From the IMG/VR virus record IMGVR_UViG_3300050821_001608, positions 1 through 22,283 of that record: 22,283 nucleotides of DNA; one strand, given 5' to 3'. Source of the DNA: a virus. Both the position numbers and the translations under genes were made by a program. Under the pieces are notes generated by a model. That model was not told the origin of the DNA. It searched no databases and was given only the letters and a program-made list of their open reading frames with translations. Positions 8,069-15,521 of this stretch are shown here, piece after piece; positions within the stretch are counted from its first letter, which is position 1; each line of letters begins with the position of its first letter.

Positions 8069-8434
8069 CTATGACTCCGATACGTCGATACCGTCAAAGC
8101 GCACCTGAAAGGTGCCCTCGGCGGCGCGCACTTCGAGCGCGCTGGTGTTCCACATGTTCGATCCGCCCACCACCTTGCCATTGGCGAGCGAGACCAATAC
8201 CTCGACGCAGCGCATATCGTTGAAGTCGCCCACGGTGATGTCGCCGCTATCGCGCAGGGTGGCTTCAATGAAGCCCTGGAGCGGAACCTCGCTAAAGCCG
8301 TGGACGCTATCGAGACCGACAAGCGTCTCGCGCTTCCACTTGGCCGGCGACCAAGTGACATCGCTTACCACCATGTATGCATTGCCATCGATGGTGACGC
8401 CGGTAATACCGGCAAGCCGTTCACATGCAGCCAT
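8069..8434 (-). CDS. tail tube protein (Mu gpM-like)
   Basis: A protein of 121 residues forming the inner tube of the contractile tail. Two adjacent ATGs lie at 8437 and 8434 behind AAGGGGG; the second gives a spacing of 5 rather than 2 and is preferred. The sequence fits the tail-tube family: RLAGITGVTIDGNAYMVVSD near the N-terminus, then WSPAKWKRETLVGLDSVHGF, VPLQGFIEATLRDSGDITVG, and a C-terminal beta sandwich NMWNTSALEVRAAEGTFQVR. Mu gpM is of about the same length (118 residues). The gene directly follows the sheath gene, whose TAA abuts the ribosome site, and precedes the chaperone, as in Mu. Confidence 0.9.
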   Translation of the reverse strand: MAACERLAGITGVTIDGNAYMVVSDVTWSPAKWKRETLVGLDSVHGFSEVPLQGFIEATLRDSGDITVGDFNDMRCVEVLVSLANGKVVGGSNMWNTSALEVRAAEGTFQVRFDGIDVSES

Positions 8435-8444
8435 CATATCCCCC

Positions 8445-9917
8445 TTACGACTTGCGGAACTGGAGCAGGATCGCGATCTGCCGAAGCTGATTGACCAAAT
8501 CAACCGGCGCGAGGATCTTCACCAGCCCATTGCCGGCATTCTCGACGACGATGTTCTGCGCGAACGTCCTGCTGTTCTGCACATAGCCCGCCGCCTCCAG
8601 CGCGCGATATTCGGAGATCACCGACGCGCGGATCATCGGCGCGTTGACGCAGTTTGATCCGGCGAGAATGATCGTCGTATCGCTCACCAGCTTCTTGCGC
8701 GCGTAGCGGGTCAGCAGATAGTTGGACAGGTCGCGCGACACGAACATCAATCCATACATCGTCTCGACGTCGAGGTAGCTGTCATCGTTCGCACCCGCCG
8801 CATTCTTTTGGTAGGTGGTCGCCATGCGCTCGATGATGACCGTGTCATCGTCACCGACGCGCGTCGTGCTCATTCCGTCATACAGCAGCGTGTTGCGCTC
8901 GCCGAGAATCCAGCGATCGGCGATCGGCGGCGCCTGCAAGGTCGTGTTGATATATTGCAACGGCAGGCCGGGATCGACGCGCAAGCTCGCCGCGCTCGCC
9001 GCGGTGATCTCGGCGGCCCAAATCCAGATCGGATCGGGCGAGCCGTTAAACGCCGTAATAGACATGTGCTGGTCATTGCGCGCCATGCCGAACGTCGTGC
9101 ATTCGCCGAGCGTCCCGCGATAGGCGGAAAAGCATCCGCCATAGACCATCTCCTGCCACGACCAGCGACCGACATCGTCGGCCAGGAATGACTTCATCGC
9201 GTCGAGCGACGCGGTGTCATTGTAGGGCAGGCAGATAAAGTCATACGGCTGCGATGACAGGTTCGCCAAGCCGTTCGTCAGGATCGGGTTCGCGGTGCCG
9301 CCCGCCATCGCCGCGAACGCGACGGTGATCCCAGGGACCGGATATTCGCCGCCTGCCGCGCCCAGGTAGTTTTGGAGCAGCACGATATCGTTGCCCGCTT
9401 CGCCCTTGTTCTTTGCGGTCAGCGTCAGGACGTCGGCGGCTGCGACCGCGGTCACGGCGAGATTCGTGTTGGCGGTGATCGCCGCTTCAAGGTTCGCCGC
9501 GGCAGCGGTCGCGGTATCGCCGCTGTTGACGACGGACTGAATGCGGATGCCGCCGATGTAGACATTCAGCGTCCCCGAAGCGGTCGCGGTGCCGGTCAGC
9601 GTGATCGTCCCGGTCGCCGCGGCGCTCGCCGCATTGTCGGCGAGCGGCAGCATATAGACCGCGCCGAAGCTATCGCGCTGCAGGTAACGCTGCGCCATCT
9701 GGGCGAGGATCGAGCCGGCGCCGCAAAGCGTCAGCACTTGCGCGAGGCTCTCGACCAAGATGGGATTATCGACAACCGCCTGACCGGCGCTGGTGATCTG
9801 GCCGATCAAGAGCGTCTTTTGTAGCACCTGCGACGTGTTCGCTTGGCTCGGGTCCATCTCGACAAAGACGCCGGGAACCCGGTTGCTGGTCGGATAGTAG
9901 GTAAAGTTAATGCCCAT
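8445..9917 (-). CDS. contractile tail sheath protein (Mu gpL-like)
   Basis: A protein of 490 residues, near the 495 of Mu gpL. It has a strong ribosome site (AGGAGAGGGA) upstream of the ATG. The N-terminus NRVPGVFVEMDPSQANTS (12-29) and QKTLLIGQITSAGQAV are typical of the Mu-type sheath. An Ala/Thr-rich beta insertion occupies about 95-210 and is probably the surface-exposed variable domain. The conserved sheath core follows: QPYDFICLPYNDTASLDAMK, FGMARNDQHMSITAFNGSPD, IWAAEITAASAASLRVDPGL, PIADRWILGERNTLLYDGMS, and the C-terminal NAPMIRASVISEYRALEAAG, ILAPVDLVNQLRQIAILLQF. Its presence defines the tail as contractile. Confidence 0.95.
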   Translation of the reverse strand: MGINFTYYPTSNRVPGVFVEMDPSQANTSQVLQKTLLIGQITSAGQAVVDNPILVESLAQVLTLCGAGSILAQMAQRYLQRDSFGAVYMLPLADNAASAAATGTITLTGTATASGTLNVYIGGIRIQSVVNSGDTATAAAANLEAAITANTNLAVTAVAAADVLTLTAKNKGEAGNDIVLLQNYLGAAGGEYPVPGITVAFAAMAGGTANPILTNGLANLSSQPYDFICLPYNDTASLDAMKSFLADDVGRWSWQEMVYGGCFSAYRGTLGECTTFGMARNDQHMSITAFNGSPDPIWIWAAEITAASAASLRVDPGLPLQYINTTLQAPPIADRWILGERNTLLYDGMSTTRVGDDDTVIIERMATTYQKNAAGANDDSYLDVETMYGLMFVSRDLSNYLLTRYARKKLVSDTTIILAGSNCVNAPMIRASVISEYRALEAAGYVQNSRTFAQNIVVENAGNGLVKILAPVDLVNQLRQIAILLQFRKS

Positions 9918-9920
9918 CGG

Positions 9921-10103
9921 TCAGTCCCTCTCCTGGCGTACTGCTGGCGGATCGACGACGGGCGGATCAGTGGTCACGTCGCCGTCGCGCAGGCGGCGCG
10001 TCCAGAACATGTCACTGTCCGGAACTTCGCGCCCCTTATCGGGTAACACCTGAAAGCTAACCGGATCGCGCACGGTGCGGCCCGGAACGGGATAGATCAT
10101 CAT
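9921..10103 (-). CDS. DUF2635 family small tail protein
   Basis: A protein of 60 residues. The start at 10103 sits 7 bases after GAGGAG; an ATG at 10118 and another at 10100 are alternatives. The segment YPVPGRTVRDPVSFQVLPDK, GREVPDSDMFWTRRLRDGDV matches the DUF2635 pattern (PxPGxxVRDPxTxxxLPxxGxxVPxxxxWxRRLxDGDV). This small protein is found directly upstream of the sheath gene in Mu-like phages and has no assigned function. The C-terminus is Pro/Asp/Val-rich and looks disordered. Confidence 0.82.
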   Translation of the reverse strand: MMIYPVPGRTVRDPVSFQVLPDKGREVPDSDMFWTRRLRDGDVTTDPPVVDPPAVRQERD

Positions 10104-10127
10104 CGATGCGCTCCTCATGCAGTGCAG

Positions 10128-10721
10128 TTACGGCTCATCCGGCCAGGGACCATTGGTCGGCGGGATCGGCGCGTCGCCGGTCGGAATTTGCACGACGGCG
10201 GCGGGCATATCGCCCGCCGTGACCGGCGCCTTAAAGATATCAACCTCGATCGTTTCGAGCGGTATCGACGGCGGCTGGACGCCGTCCGCGTCGGTGATCT
10301 GCCAATCGATGTTGAATTCCCACTGATACCAGAGCCGCGCGCGATCGAGATCGAGATACCGCGCGCCGGAGAACGACGCGCCGCGAACCATGCGGCAATT
10401 GCCGACCTCCAGATTGAGCACCGAGGCGAATATCTGCGCTTCGATATCTTCGAAGCCCATCGACGGGTCCTGGCCGCGCCGGTCGCGTTGCGCGTCAAGC
10501 TCGACCGCGACGCCGACGCTCTTGTGGATGATCTGGATTAGCCCGTTCCAGACTTGGTTCGGCTCGGCTTCCTGGCCGAGCGGTAGGACATAGGCGGCGG
10601 GCAATACCATCGACGTGTTGTAATTGCGCAGCCCTGCATAGAATTCCGCCGCGCCGGCAACGCGACCGCCAAAGATCGGAGCATTCGCCCGCAGTTGGGT
10701 AATGAATGCCGCCATAATCAC
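10128..10721 (-). CDS. tail terminator-like protein (Mu gp37 / DUF1834-like position)
   Basis: A protein of 197 residues. A GTG at 10721 overlaps the previous stop as GTGA, in keeping with its neighbours; an ATG at 10715 is the alternative start. The N-terminus FITQLRANAPIFGGRVAGAA, EFYAGLRNYNTSMVLPAAYV, LPLGQEAEPNQVWNGLIQII is typical of the tail terminator / neck family encoded just before DUF2635 and the sheath. The expected role is capping the tube and joining tail to head. The C-terminal part has an acidic and Pro-rich end (PTGDAPIPPTNGPWPDEP). Similarity to a named family is recognised by pattern, not by search. Confidence 0.72.
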   Translation of the reverse strand: MIMAAFITQLRANAPIFGGRVAGAAEFYAGLRNYNTSMVLPAAYVLPLGQEAEPNQVWNGLIQIIHKSVGVAVELDAQRDRRGQDPSMGFEDIEAQIFASVLNLEVGNCRMVRGASFSGARYLDLDRARLWYQWEFNIDWQITDADGVQPPSIPLETIEVDIFKAPVTAGDMPAAVVQIPTGDAPIPPTNGPWPDEP

Positions 10722-11242
10722 GGCGCCTTGGTTTCCTTCCAGGTCAACGCATTTTCCAGCGCCTTGCGCACGCGGCGATCAAGCTCGCCGGCTTCCTGCG
10801 CCATGACGCGATCGAGGAACGGACGCGGCTCCAGCACGCGCTTGGTATAAACGCCCTTCGCCCGCATGTGCCGACCGGTGCGGCGGTTGACCGGCTTCAC
10901 GGCGCGCGCTCCGGGGTTGCCGCCGCCCTTGGCGCCGGCCTCGAGGAACAGCGCATAGAACTGCCGCGCGCGGACGGCGAAGCCCTCGCCCGACTTGAAC
11001 ACGAAGGTCTTAAGCGAGGCGCGGAGATCGCCCGAGACGCGGACGGGCGGCGATCCTGGCGCCGACGCGCGATAGCGGCCTGCGGGTCCGGAATACAAGC
11101 GCCCGCTGCCCTGGCTCTGATTGATAAGCCGTCCGGCCTTGTTTTTCACGTCATTGCCCGCGGCGCGCATCAGCTTGGTCAACTCGCGCTTGTCGAGCGC
11201 GACCGTGCCCCAGTGCGTGACGGTCAACTTGAGATCGCTCAC
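10718..11242 (-). CDS. HK97 gp10-like neck/minor tail protein
   Basis: A protein of 174 residues starting at GTG, which overlaps the stop of the small membrane protein gene (GTGA). The gp10 signature is clear: YRASAPGSPPVRVSGDLRAS (57-76), YALFLEAGAK (96-105) and LEPRPFLDRVMAQ (137-149). The family acts in the neck between head and tail. Basic residues are abundant around 111-135 (ARAVKPVNRRTGRHMRAKGV), a region that replaces the usual short loop before the RPFL motif. It lies between the head-closure genes and the tail terminator, as expected. Confidence 0.87.
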   Translation of the reverse strand: MSDLKLTVTHWGTVALDKRELTKLMRAAGNDVKNKAGRLINQSQGSGRLYSGPAGRYRASAPGSPPVRVSGDLRASLKTFVFKSGEGFAVRARQFYALFLEAGAKGGGNPGARAVKPVNRRTGRHMRAKGVYTKRVLEPRPFLDRVMAQEAGELDRRVRKALENALTWKETKAP

Positions 11243-11406
11243 CAGAAGCGGCCCCCGCCGAACAGCAGCAAGAGGACGATTATCAACAGGACCAAGCCGA
11301 TGCCGCCGAAGCCCTGCGGGCCGTAGTAGCCGCCACGGTAGCCGTAATAACCGCCGAAGCCGCCGAACAGTACGAGCAGGACGATAATGAGCAGCACTAG
11401 GTTCAT
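11239..11406 (-). CDS. 55-residue double-helix membrane protein, DUF3309-like
   Basis: The ATG at 11406 overlaps the stop of the head-closure gene (ATGA) and its own TGA overlaps the GTG of the gp10-like gene, so it is a translated member of the chain. Two near-identical hydrophobic helices, LVLLIIVLLVLFGG (3-16) and LVLLIIVLLLLFGG (38-51), flank a Gly/Tyr-rich turn (GYYGYRGGYYGPQGFGG, 19-35). The layout resembles small DUF3309-type membrane proteins common in Alphaproteobacteria. It has no known part in head or neck assembly. A membrane-acting role (for example holin-like) is conceivable only by shape. The internal repeat suggests a duplicated helix. Confidence 0.75.
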   Translation of the reverse strand: MNLVLLIIVLLVLFGGFGGYYGYRGGYYGPQGFGGIGLVLLIIVLLLLFGGGRFW

Positions 11407-11879
11407 AGCGGGTTCACTCCAGGCGGCGCCGCAGCCGCGCCGTCGTATGGTTCGGTTAGCAGCGCGTTGCGCGTGCCGTCGCCGTCGTCGGGCGTCGTGC
11501 GGCTATGCTCTAGCTCGCATTCCATCTGGATGAACCGCTTCCGACCGGCGATCTCGGTCGAGCGGCGGACGCGGAATAGCTCGGTGCGCCAGTCGCCGGT
11601 ATTGGGTCGGTAGGTCGAGCGGATCACGACGTCGATCGTTCCCGGATAGTCCTGCCAGCGGATGTAGATGAAATGCGTCACCGGGCCGTCGATCTGCGTG
11701 CTCTGGTAGAGCGTCGAGGGCCGGCTCGGCTGGACGTCGGCGTGGACGGTCGCGATCGGGACCAAGGTCTCGGATAGCGCCAAGTCGTCGGCGGGCACTT
11801 GGTCGCGGCGATAGAGCGTCACCAGCCAGCGGAGCGCGCCGATCGACGCCGCTAGAGCGCCTGACGGATTATCCGGCAT
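11403..11879 (-). CDS. head-closure (head-tail adaptor) protein
   Basis: A protein of 158 residues, ATG at 11879. Family signs are LRWLVTLYRRDQVPADDLAL near the N-terminus, then ATVHADVQPSRPSTLYQST, THFIYIRWQDYPGTIDVVIR and ELFRVRRSTEIAGRKRFIQM followed by ECELE. This is the order of strands in the head-tail joining family (SPP1 gp16-like). It would plug the connector after packaging. A 68-base stretch (11880-11947) separates it from the gp6-like gene, and I see no gene in it. The C-terminal 30 residues (DDGDGTRNALLTEPYDGAAA) are not part of the fold. Confidence 0.8.
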   Translation of the reverse strand: MPDNPSGALAASIGALRWLVTLYRRDQVPADDLALSETLVPIATVHADVQPSRPSTLYQSTQIDGPVTHFIYIRWQDYPGTIDVVIRSTYRPNTGDWRTELFRVRRSTEIAGRKRFIQMECELEHSRTTPDDGDGTRNALLTEPYDGAAAAPPGVNPL

Positions 11880-11947
11880 GGTTCATCCGCCCGAAGCTCC
11901 GGCGCCGCGTAGCCCCTGCCGCAAGGCCGGCGCGGACGGTGTTCGGC

Positions 11948-12580
11948 TCATCCCGCGAAGGTCCAGAGACGATACGGGTCGAGAAGCCGATAGAAAGCCG
12001 CCGGCATCTCTGCCGGAACGTCGCCGCGGTTCTCATAGTAGTGCGCCGTGCCGATCAGGATCGCCGTCCGGATCGGCATGGGGACCGCGGACGGGTCCGC
12101 GTCGTCATAGCCGGCGGTGTAGTCGATCAGCATCGACTGTTGCGGTATGCGCGGCAGCAGTTGCGGCTTGACCGCGACATAGCCCGGATCGACCGCAAGG
12201 TTCAGGTCGTAATCCTCGGGATCGGCTAGCTGCATATCGCCGAGCGGCCCCCAGGTGATCTGCTCGACCGACTGGCACGGCGCGCGCGGTAGCTCGATCG
12301 GTCGCTTTGCCAAGGGCGGCCAGTTCAAGGGAAACACGATCAAGCTCTGCGGCACGAGCGGCGTCGCGGTCGGCGGCGGCGCCCAGGTGATGGCGAATTG
12401 CAGCTTTTGGGTGAACAGCGCGCGGTTTAGATAGGCTTCGGCCTCAAGCCGCGCGTTCTGTATATACATCTCCACCAGATCGTCGTCATAGTCGGAGTCG
12501 ATCCGGCAGTGCCGGCGCGCGAGATCGACCGGCACCGGCTCGGTCGCGGGCGCTTCGAGGACGTGCAAGCCGCCATACAC
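11948..12580 (-). CDS. head-tail connector protein (HK97 gp6-like)
   Basis: A protein of 210 residues starting at GTG (12580), with AGGAAG 9 bases upstream. The N-terminal helices match the gp6/QLRG connector family: PVPVDLARRHCRIDSDYDDD (15-34), LVEMYIQNARLEAEAYLNRA (35-54). The middle has the usual beta-hairpin part (KRPIELPRAPCQSVEQITWG, about 91-110) and the C-terminus IRTAILIGTAHYYENRGDVP (about 169-188) followed by PAAFYRLLDPYRLW. It forms the ring under the portal. Compared with gp6 of HK97 (about 108 residues) it is longer, as often in this family. Confidence 0.87.
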   Translation of the reverse strand: MYGGLHVLEAPATEPVPVDLARRHCRIDSDYDDDLVEMYIQNARLEAEAYLNRALFTQKLQFAITWAPPPTATPLVPQSLIVFPLNWPPLAKRPIELPRAPCQSVEQITWGPLGDMQLADPEDYDLNLAVDPGYVAVKPQLLPRIPQQSMLIDYTAGYDDADPSAVPMPIRTAILIGTAHYYENRGDVPAEMPAAFYRLLDPYRLWTFAG

Positions 12581-12586
12581 GGCGGG

Positions 12587-12799
12587 TTACTTCCTGACGA
12601 CGCCGCTCGGTTGCCGCGGCGCCGGATCCTCGGTCCCGGCGAGCTTCGGGACCATGATATGCAACGGCTGCGCGAGCCGCTTCGCGGCAAGCTCCTGCGC
12701 CGCCGCCATTGGCACGGCGATCAGCTCGCCCGCCGTGTAGTGCGAAAAGCGTCGCATGGTCCGCATCTGAACCAGCGTGCCGGCGACTTCGCCGCTCAT
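12587..12799 (-). CDS. small protein of unknown function with AGE motif
   Basis: A protein of 70 residues not assigned to a named family. A near-perfect ribosome site (AGGAGG) overlaps the stop region of the Ig-like gene, 9 bases before the ATG, so it is very probably translated. Residues 17-46 (RFSHYTAGELIAVPMAAAQE, then LAAKRLAQPL) align without gaps to residues 18-47 of the neighbouring Ig-like protein (HFASYNAGESAAFTADEAAR, then LAEQGVTGEA). Short proteins with this YNAGE-like segment are often seen in phage head clusters. A structural role is inferred from position only. Confidence 0.7.
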   Translation of the reverse strand: MSGEVAGTLVQMRTMRRFSHYTAGELIAVPMAAAQELAAKRLAQPLHIMVPKLAGTEDPAPRQPSGVVRK

Positions 12800-12812
12800 T
12801 TGGTCGGTCCTC

Positions 12813-13223
12813 CTATGTTACGACAACGCCATTCGACGGTGGCGCTGTGGTCGAGCCGTTCGCGTTCGTCGCCGTTACGACGCAGGTCGCGGTAAGCCCG
12901 ACGGCGGCGGGGGTTACGTCAACGGTCGCGGAATCGGCGCCGACGTTCGCGCCGTCAAGCTGCCACTGATAGGCGTAAGCGGTCGGCTCGCCGCTCCACT
13001 CCCCCATCGTGCAAGTGAGCGTTGCGCCCACCTGCTCGACATAAGGCACGGCGACAACCGCAGGCGGCGCGGTCGGTGGAGGGGCTTCGCCGGTCACGCC
13101 TTGCTCGGCGAGCCGCGCCGCTTCGTCCGCTGTGAAGGCGGCGGACTCGCCGGCATTGTAGCTCGCGAAGTGCTTGGAAAACGTGACCACCACATCGCGT
13201 TGCGGAATTCCCTCCACCGACAT
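12813..13223 (-). CDS. Ig-like domain protein, candidate capsid decoration
   Basis: A protein of 136 residues with GGGAG 8 bases before the ATG. N-terminal residues 1-47 carry the HFASYNAGE segment shared with the next small gene. After a Pro-rich linker (APPPTAPPAV, 47-56) comes one Ig-like domain: GATLTCTMGEWSG (66-78), AYQWQLDGANVGADSATVDV (84-103), GLTATCVVTATNANG (109-123), SNGVVV. C71 and C114 could pair and W87 would pack the core, as in the common bacterial Ig-like pattern. It is encoded immediately after the major capsid gene, the usual place for decoration proteins; Ig-like domains on phage capsids are known to bind glycans weakly. Confidence 0.82.
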   Translation of the reverse strand: MSVEGIPQRDVVVTFSKHFASYNAGESAAFTADEAARLAEQGVTGEAPPPTAPPAVVAVPYVEQVGATLTCTMGEWSGEPTAYAYQWQLDGANVGADSATVDVTPAAVGLTATCVVTATNANGSTTAPPSNGVVVT

Positions 13224-13248
13224 TATGCGTCTCCCAGGTTTGTTAGAA

Positions 13249-14796
13249 TTACGGAGGATCGGTCAGCGTCGGCGGCGGGTTCGCGCCGGTCGCGACGGCT
13301 GGCCGGATCGCGGTTGCCTGCGACCACGTTGGGTTGAGCGGTTGCGTCGAGTAAGGCGCCCCAGGCGCGCCGGGAACACCGGAGAAGCCCCAATCCTGCG
13401 TGAGCAACACGACAAGCGATTGAAGGTGTCGCATGTTGCAATCGTGCTCGGCGATCACACGGAACAGCGATTGATCGCGCTGGAACGATGAGACCATTGA
13501 CGTGCCGTCATTGTAGGCTGCGACGTCGGACGCATCGACGACGACATTGTACGTGTCCGCGATGACGAAGTCGGCCATATCGACAAAGTAAATCTCCGAC
13601 GCCTTGGTGAATGTCGTCATCACGAGGTTGGTCGGTATCTGCTGCGTCGTGCGGACCGGGTAGCCTTCCCACATGCCGCGCTCGATCTCATCCTTGAAGT
13701 AGAAACCGCCGACCTGATCGCGAGCGAGCGCGATAAAGCGCACGAGCGTCGGCGACATGATCCACGTCGGTCGGATCATGCGGGACATACCGTTTTGCAA
13801 GGCGAGGATCGCCGCCGACGACGCGGCGAGGATCGCGGTCAACTGATCGCCCGCTGCCGGCGTCGCCGGCATGGCGGCGACCGTTATCAGGTTCGCCGGC
13901 AACACGAGATGGCGCATTCCGATCGGCCCCTTGTCGGTGCCGTCGCCGCGTAGGAATGCCAAGTCCTCGCGCCGCGCGATCGTCTGCACGAGATCGTCGC
14001 GCACGATCTCCTCGACGCCGATCGGCGAGCGGCGGATCAGGTCATTGCTAACCGGAACCATCGCGGTCAATTTCTTGGCCACGAAGTTGACGTCATCGAA
14101 CCGCTCTTGACTGATCGCGATGTCGTCCAGTTCGTTCTGGTAGCCGGCGGTTGCGCCACCAGCGAGACGCGGGATGGTCAAGTTGCCCATCGGCATCCCG
14201 ACTTCCATCGGGTTCGCGCCGCGCACGGCGGTCGAGGCGCGGAGAAGCTCGATCAGGTCCGCCATGAAGTCCTGCGGGATCAACGCGCCGCCTTCGCCGG
14301 TTATGCCCGCGTTGAGCGCGCGGGCGACCACATCATCGCCGAAGCGATTGGAGATAAACTCCGCAGCCTTCTCGATCGAGACGTGGTGGAAGCGCGCGTG
14401 CAGGAGACCGAGCACATAGCGCGACGCCTTAATGCCGCGCTTTTCCTTTAGGCCAGCGTCGGGGTCGCGCTTGGCGCGCGCCGGTTGCGTGGCCGCGCCG
14501 CCGCCGACGCGGAAGCCCGCGCTATGAACGCCGCGCAGAGCGGCCTCGCCGTCGGGATCATCTTCGGTATTGGTCGCGTCCTGTGCGCCCTCCGCTGCGG
14601 CTTGCATGGCGGCGGCGACGCGCTGGAGCCGCTGGTCGATCGCGGCGAGCGCGGCGGACAGTTCATCGAACGTGGTGGACTGTTCGTCGTCGATCGGCTT
14701 GTCGTCGGTGTCCTCTTTGACGATCGCGGTCATCTTCGCGACGATTTCGGAACGCCGACGCTTTAGCTCGCGGTGCTTCTCTGAGAGTGTTGCCAT
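13249..14796 (-). CDS. major capsid protein, HK97 fold
   Basis: A protein of 515 residues. Residues 1-75 form a charged coiled-coil region (EKHRELKRRRSEIVAKMTAI) that acts as the built-in scaffold and would be removed by the protease encoded upstream, probably somewhere in 90-125. The HK97 core starts near 125: GITGEGGALIPQDFMADLIE (164-183), NLTIPRLAGGATAGYQNELD (205-224, E-loop region), KKLTAMVPVSNDLIRRSP, REDLAFLRGDGTDKGPIGMR (276-295), MSRMIRPTWIMSP, and the C-terminal AYNDGTSMVSSFQRDQSLFR, RVIAEHDC. Residues 470-515 form a Pro/Gly/Ala/Thr-rich tail not usual for HK97 gp5, which is shorter (385 residues). Start at 14796 has GAGG upstream. Confidence 0.93.
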   Translation of the reverse strand: MATLSEKHRELKRRRSEIVAKMTAIVKEDTDDKPIDDEQSTTFDELSAALAAIDQRLQRVAAAMQAAAEGAQDATNTEDDPDGEAALRGVHSAGFRVGGGAATQPARAKRDPDAGLKEKRGIKASRYVLGLLHARFHHVSIEKAAEFISNRFGDDVVARALNAGITGEGGALIPQDFMADLIELLRASTAVRGANPMEVGMPMGNLTIPRLAGGATAGYQNELDDIAISQERFDDVNFVAKKLTAMVPVSNDLIRRSPIGVEEIVRDDLVQTIARREDLAFLRGDGTDKGPIGMRHLVLPANLITVAAMPATPAAGDQLTAILAASSAAILALQNGMSRMIRPTWIMSPTLVRFIALARDQVGGFYFKDEIERGMWEGYPVRTTQQIPTNLVMTTFTKASEIYFVDMADFVIADTYNVVVDASDVAAYNDGTSMVSSFQRDQSLFRVIAEHDCNMRHLQSLVVLLTQDWGFSGVPGAPGAPYSTQPLNPTWSQATAIRPAVATGANPPPTLTDPP

Positions 14797-14834
14797 AACC
14801 TGTGTCCTCTATGTGCGGCGCGACATCGCGCGCG

Positions 14835-15521
14835 CTATTCGGTTGCTTGTGCCAGTTGGAGCGCGCGTCGGCGGCGTGCTCGTGCTCTTGTTAATTCTTG
14901 ATTGAAGGCTGTCACTTCCTCGCCGGTTACCGGCGGGGTGTCGGACGCGATAGCCGTTCCCTCGCCCGGTCCGGGCGCTTCGATCAGCGCCTCTGGATTG
15001 GCTGGAACGGTGACAACGGATAGCTCGACAAGCTCCTGTTCCTCGAAGTCGATACCGGGGAACCAGTCGTCGGCGCCGCGCGCTTGGTCGCGTGTGTAGT
15101 CCCACTTGATCGGTCGGAAGCCGACGCTGGTCGCGGCGATAAAGCCGCCGCGCGCGAGCCGATAAACCGACTCGGCGAACTGACCGCCTTCCGGCGTATC
15201 GAGCGGGATAAACTCGACCGACGCTTTCAACGCGCCATCCTCGATGCTGACATTGAACGCGCGACCGATCGGCAGGCGCGAAGCGTCGTGGCCCCACAAC
15301 ACGACCGGATTGCGGGCGAAGTTCTTGAGGTCCCAACCGGCAAGCGCGATGCGGTCCTGCTCGCGGTCAACGTCATCGGTCGAGATGGTAAAGCGGAGCA
15401 CGCGCGCGTCGCCGAGCTGCTCGGCTGGCGCGATGATCTGCTTGCGGAGACCGATCGCCGCGCGGGTGACGTTGCGGCCCCGGTTATACGCCTTGAACTG
15501 CGTGGCACTGACGATCTGCAT
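14835..15521 (-). CDS. prohead protease (HK97 gp4-like, U35 family)
   Basis: A protein of 228 residues whose ATG shares a base with the TGA of the portal gene (TGATG). Protease features: RFTISTDDVDREQDRIALAG (43-62), WGHDASRLPIGRA (76-88) with the likely catalytic H78, GGFIAATSVGFRP (125-137) with the likely nucleophile S132, and EEQELVELSVVTVPANPEAL (160-179). It cleaves the N-terminal delta domain of the capsid protein, encoded 38 bases further on. The C-terminal 50 residues are Glu/Pro- then Arg-rich and may be self-processed, as in HK97 (inference). Confidence 0.92.
   Translation of the reverse strand: MQIVSATQFKAYNRGRNVTRAAIGLRKQIIAPAEQLGDARVLRFTISTDDVDREQDRIALAGWDLKNFARNPVVLWGHDASRLPIGRAFNVSIEDGALKASVEFIPLDTPEGGQFAESVYRLARGGFIAATSVGFRPIKWDYTRDQARGADDWFPGIDFEEQELVELSVVTVPANPEALIEAPGPGEGTAIASDTPPVTGEEVTAFNQELTRARARRRRALQLAQATE

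Noticed and set aside
14818-14831. GCGCGA-CA-TCGCGC palindrome between protease and capsid genes
   Set aside because: A two-base loop cannot form a stable hairpin, there is no T run, and CG-rich palindromes are common by chance here.
15491-15521. FKAYNRG at the start of the prohead protease as a third copy of the AGE segment
   Set aside because: Only a few residues match and the following sequence does not align, unlike the 30-residue match of the two neighbours.
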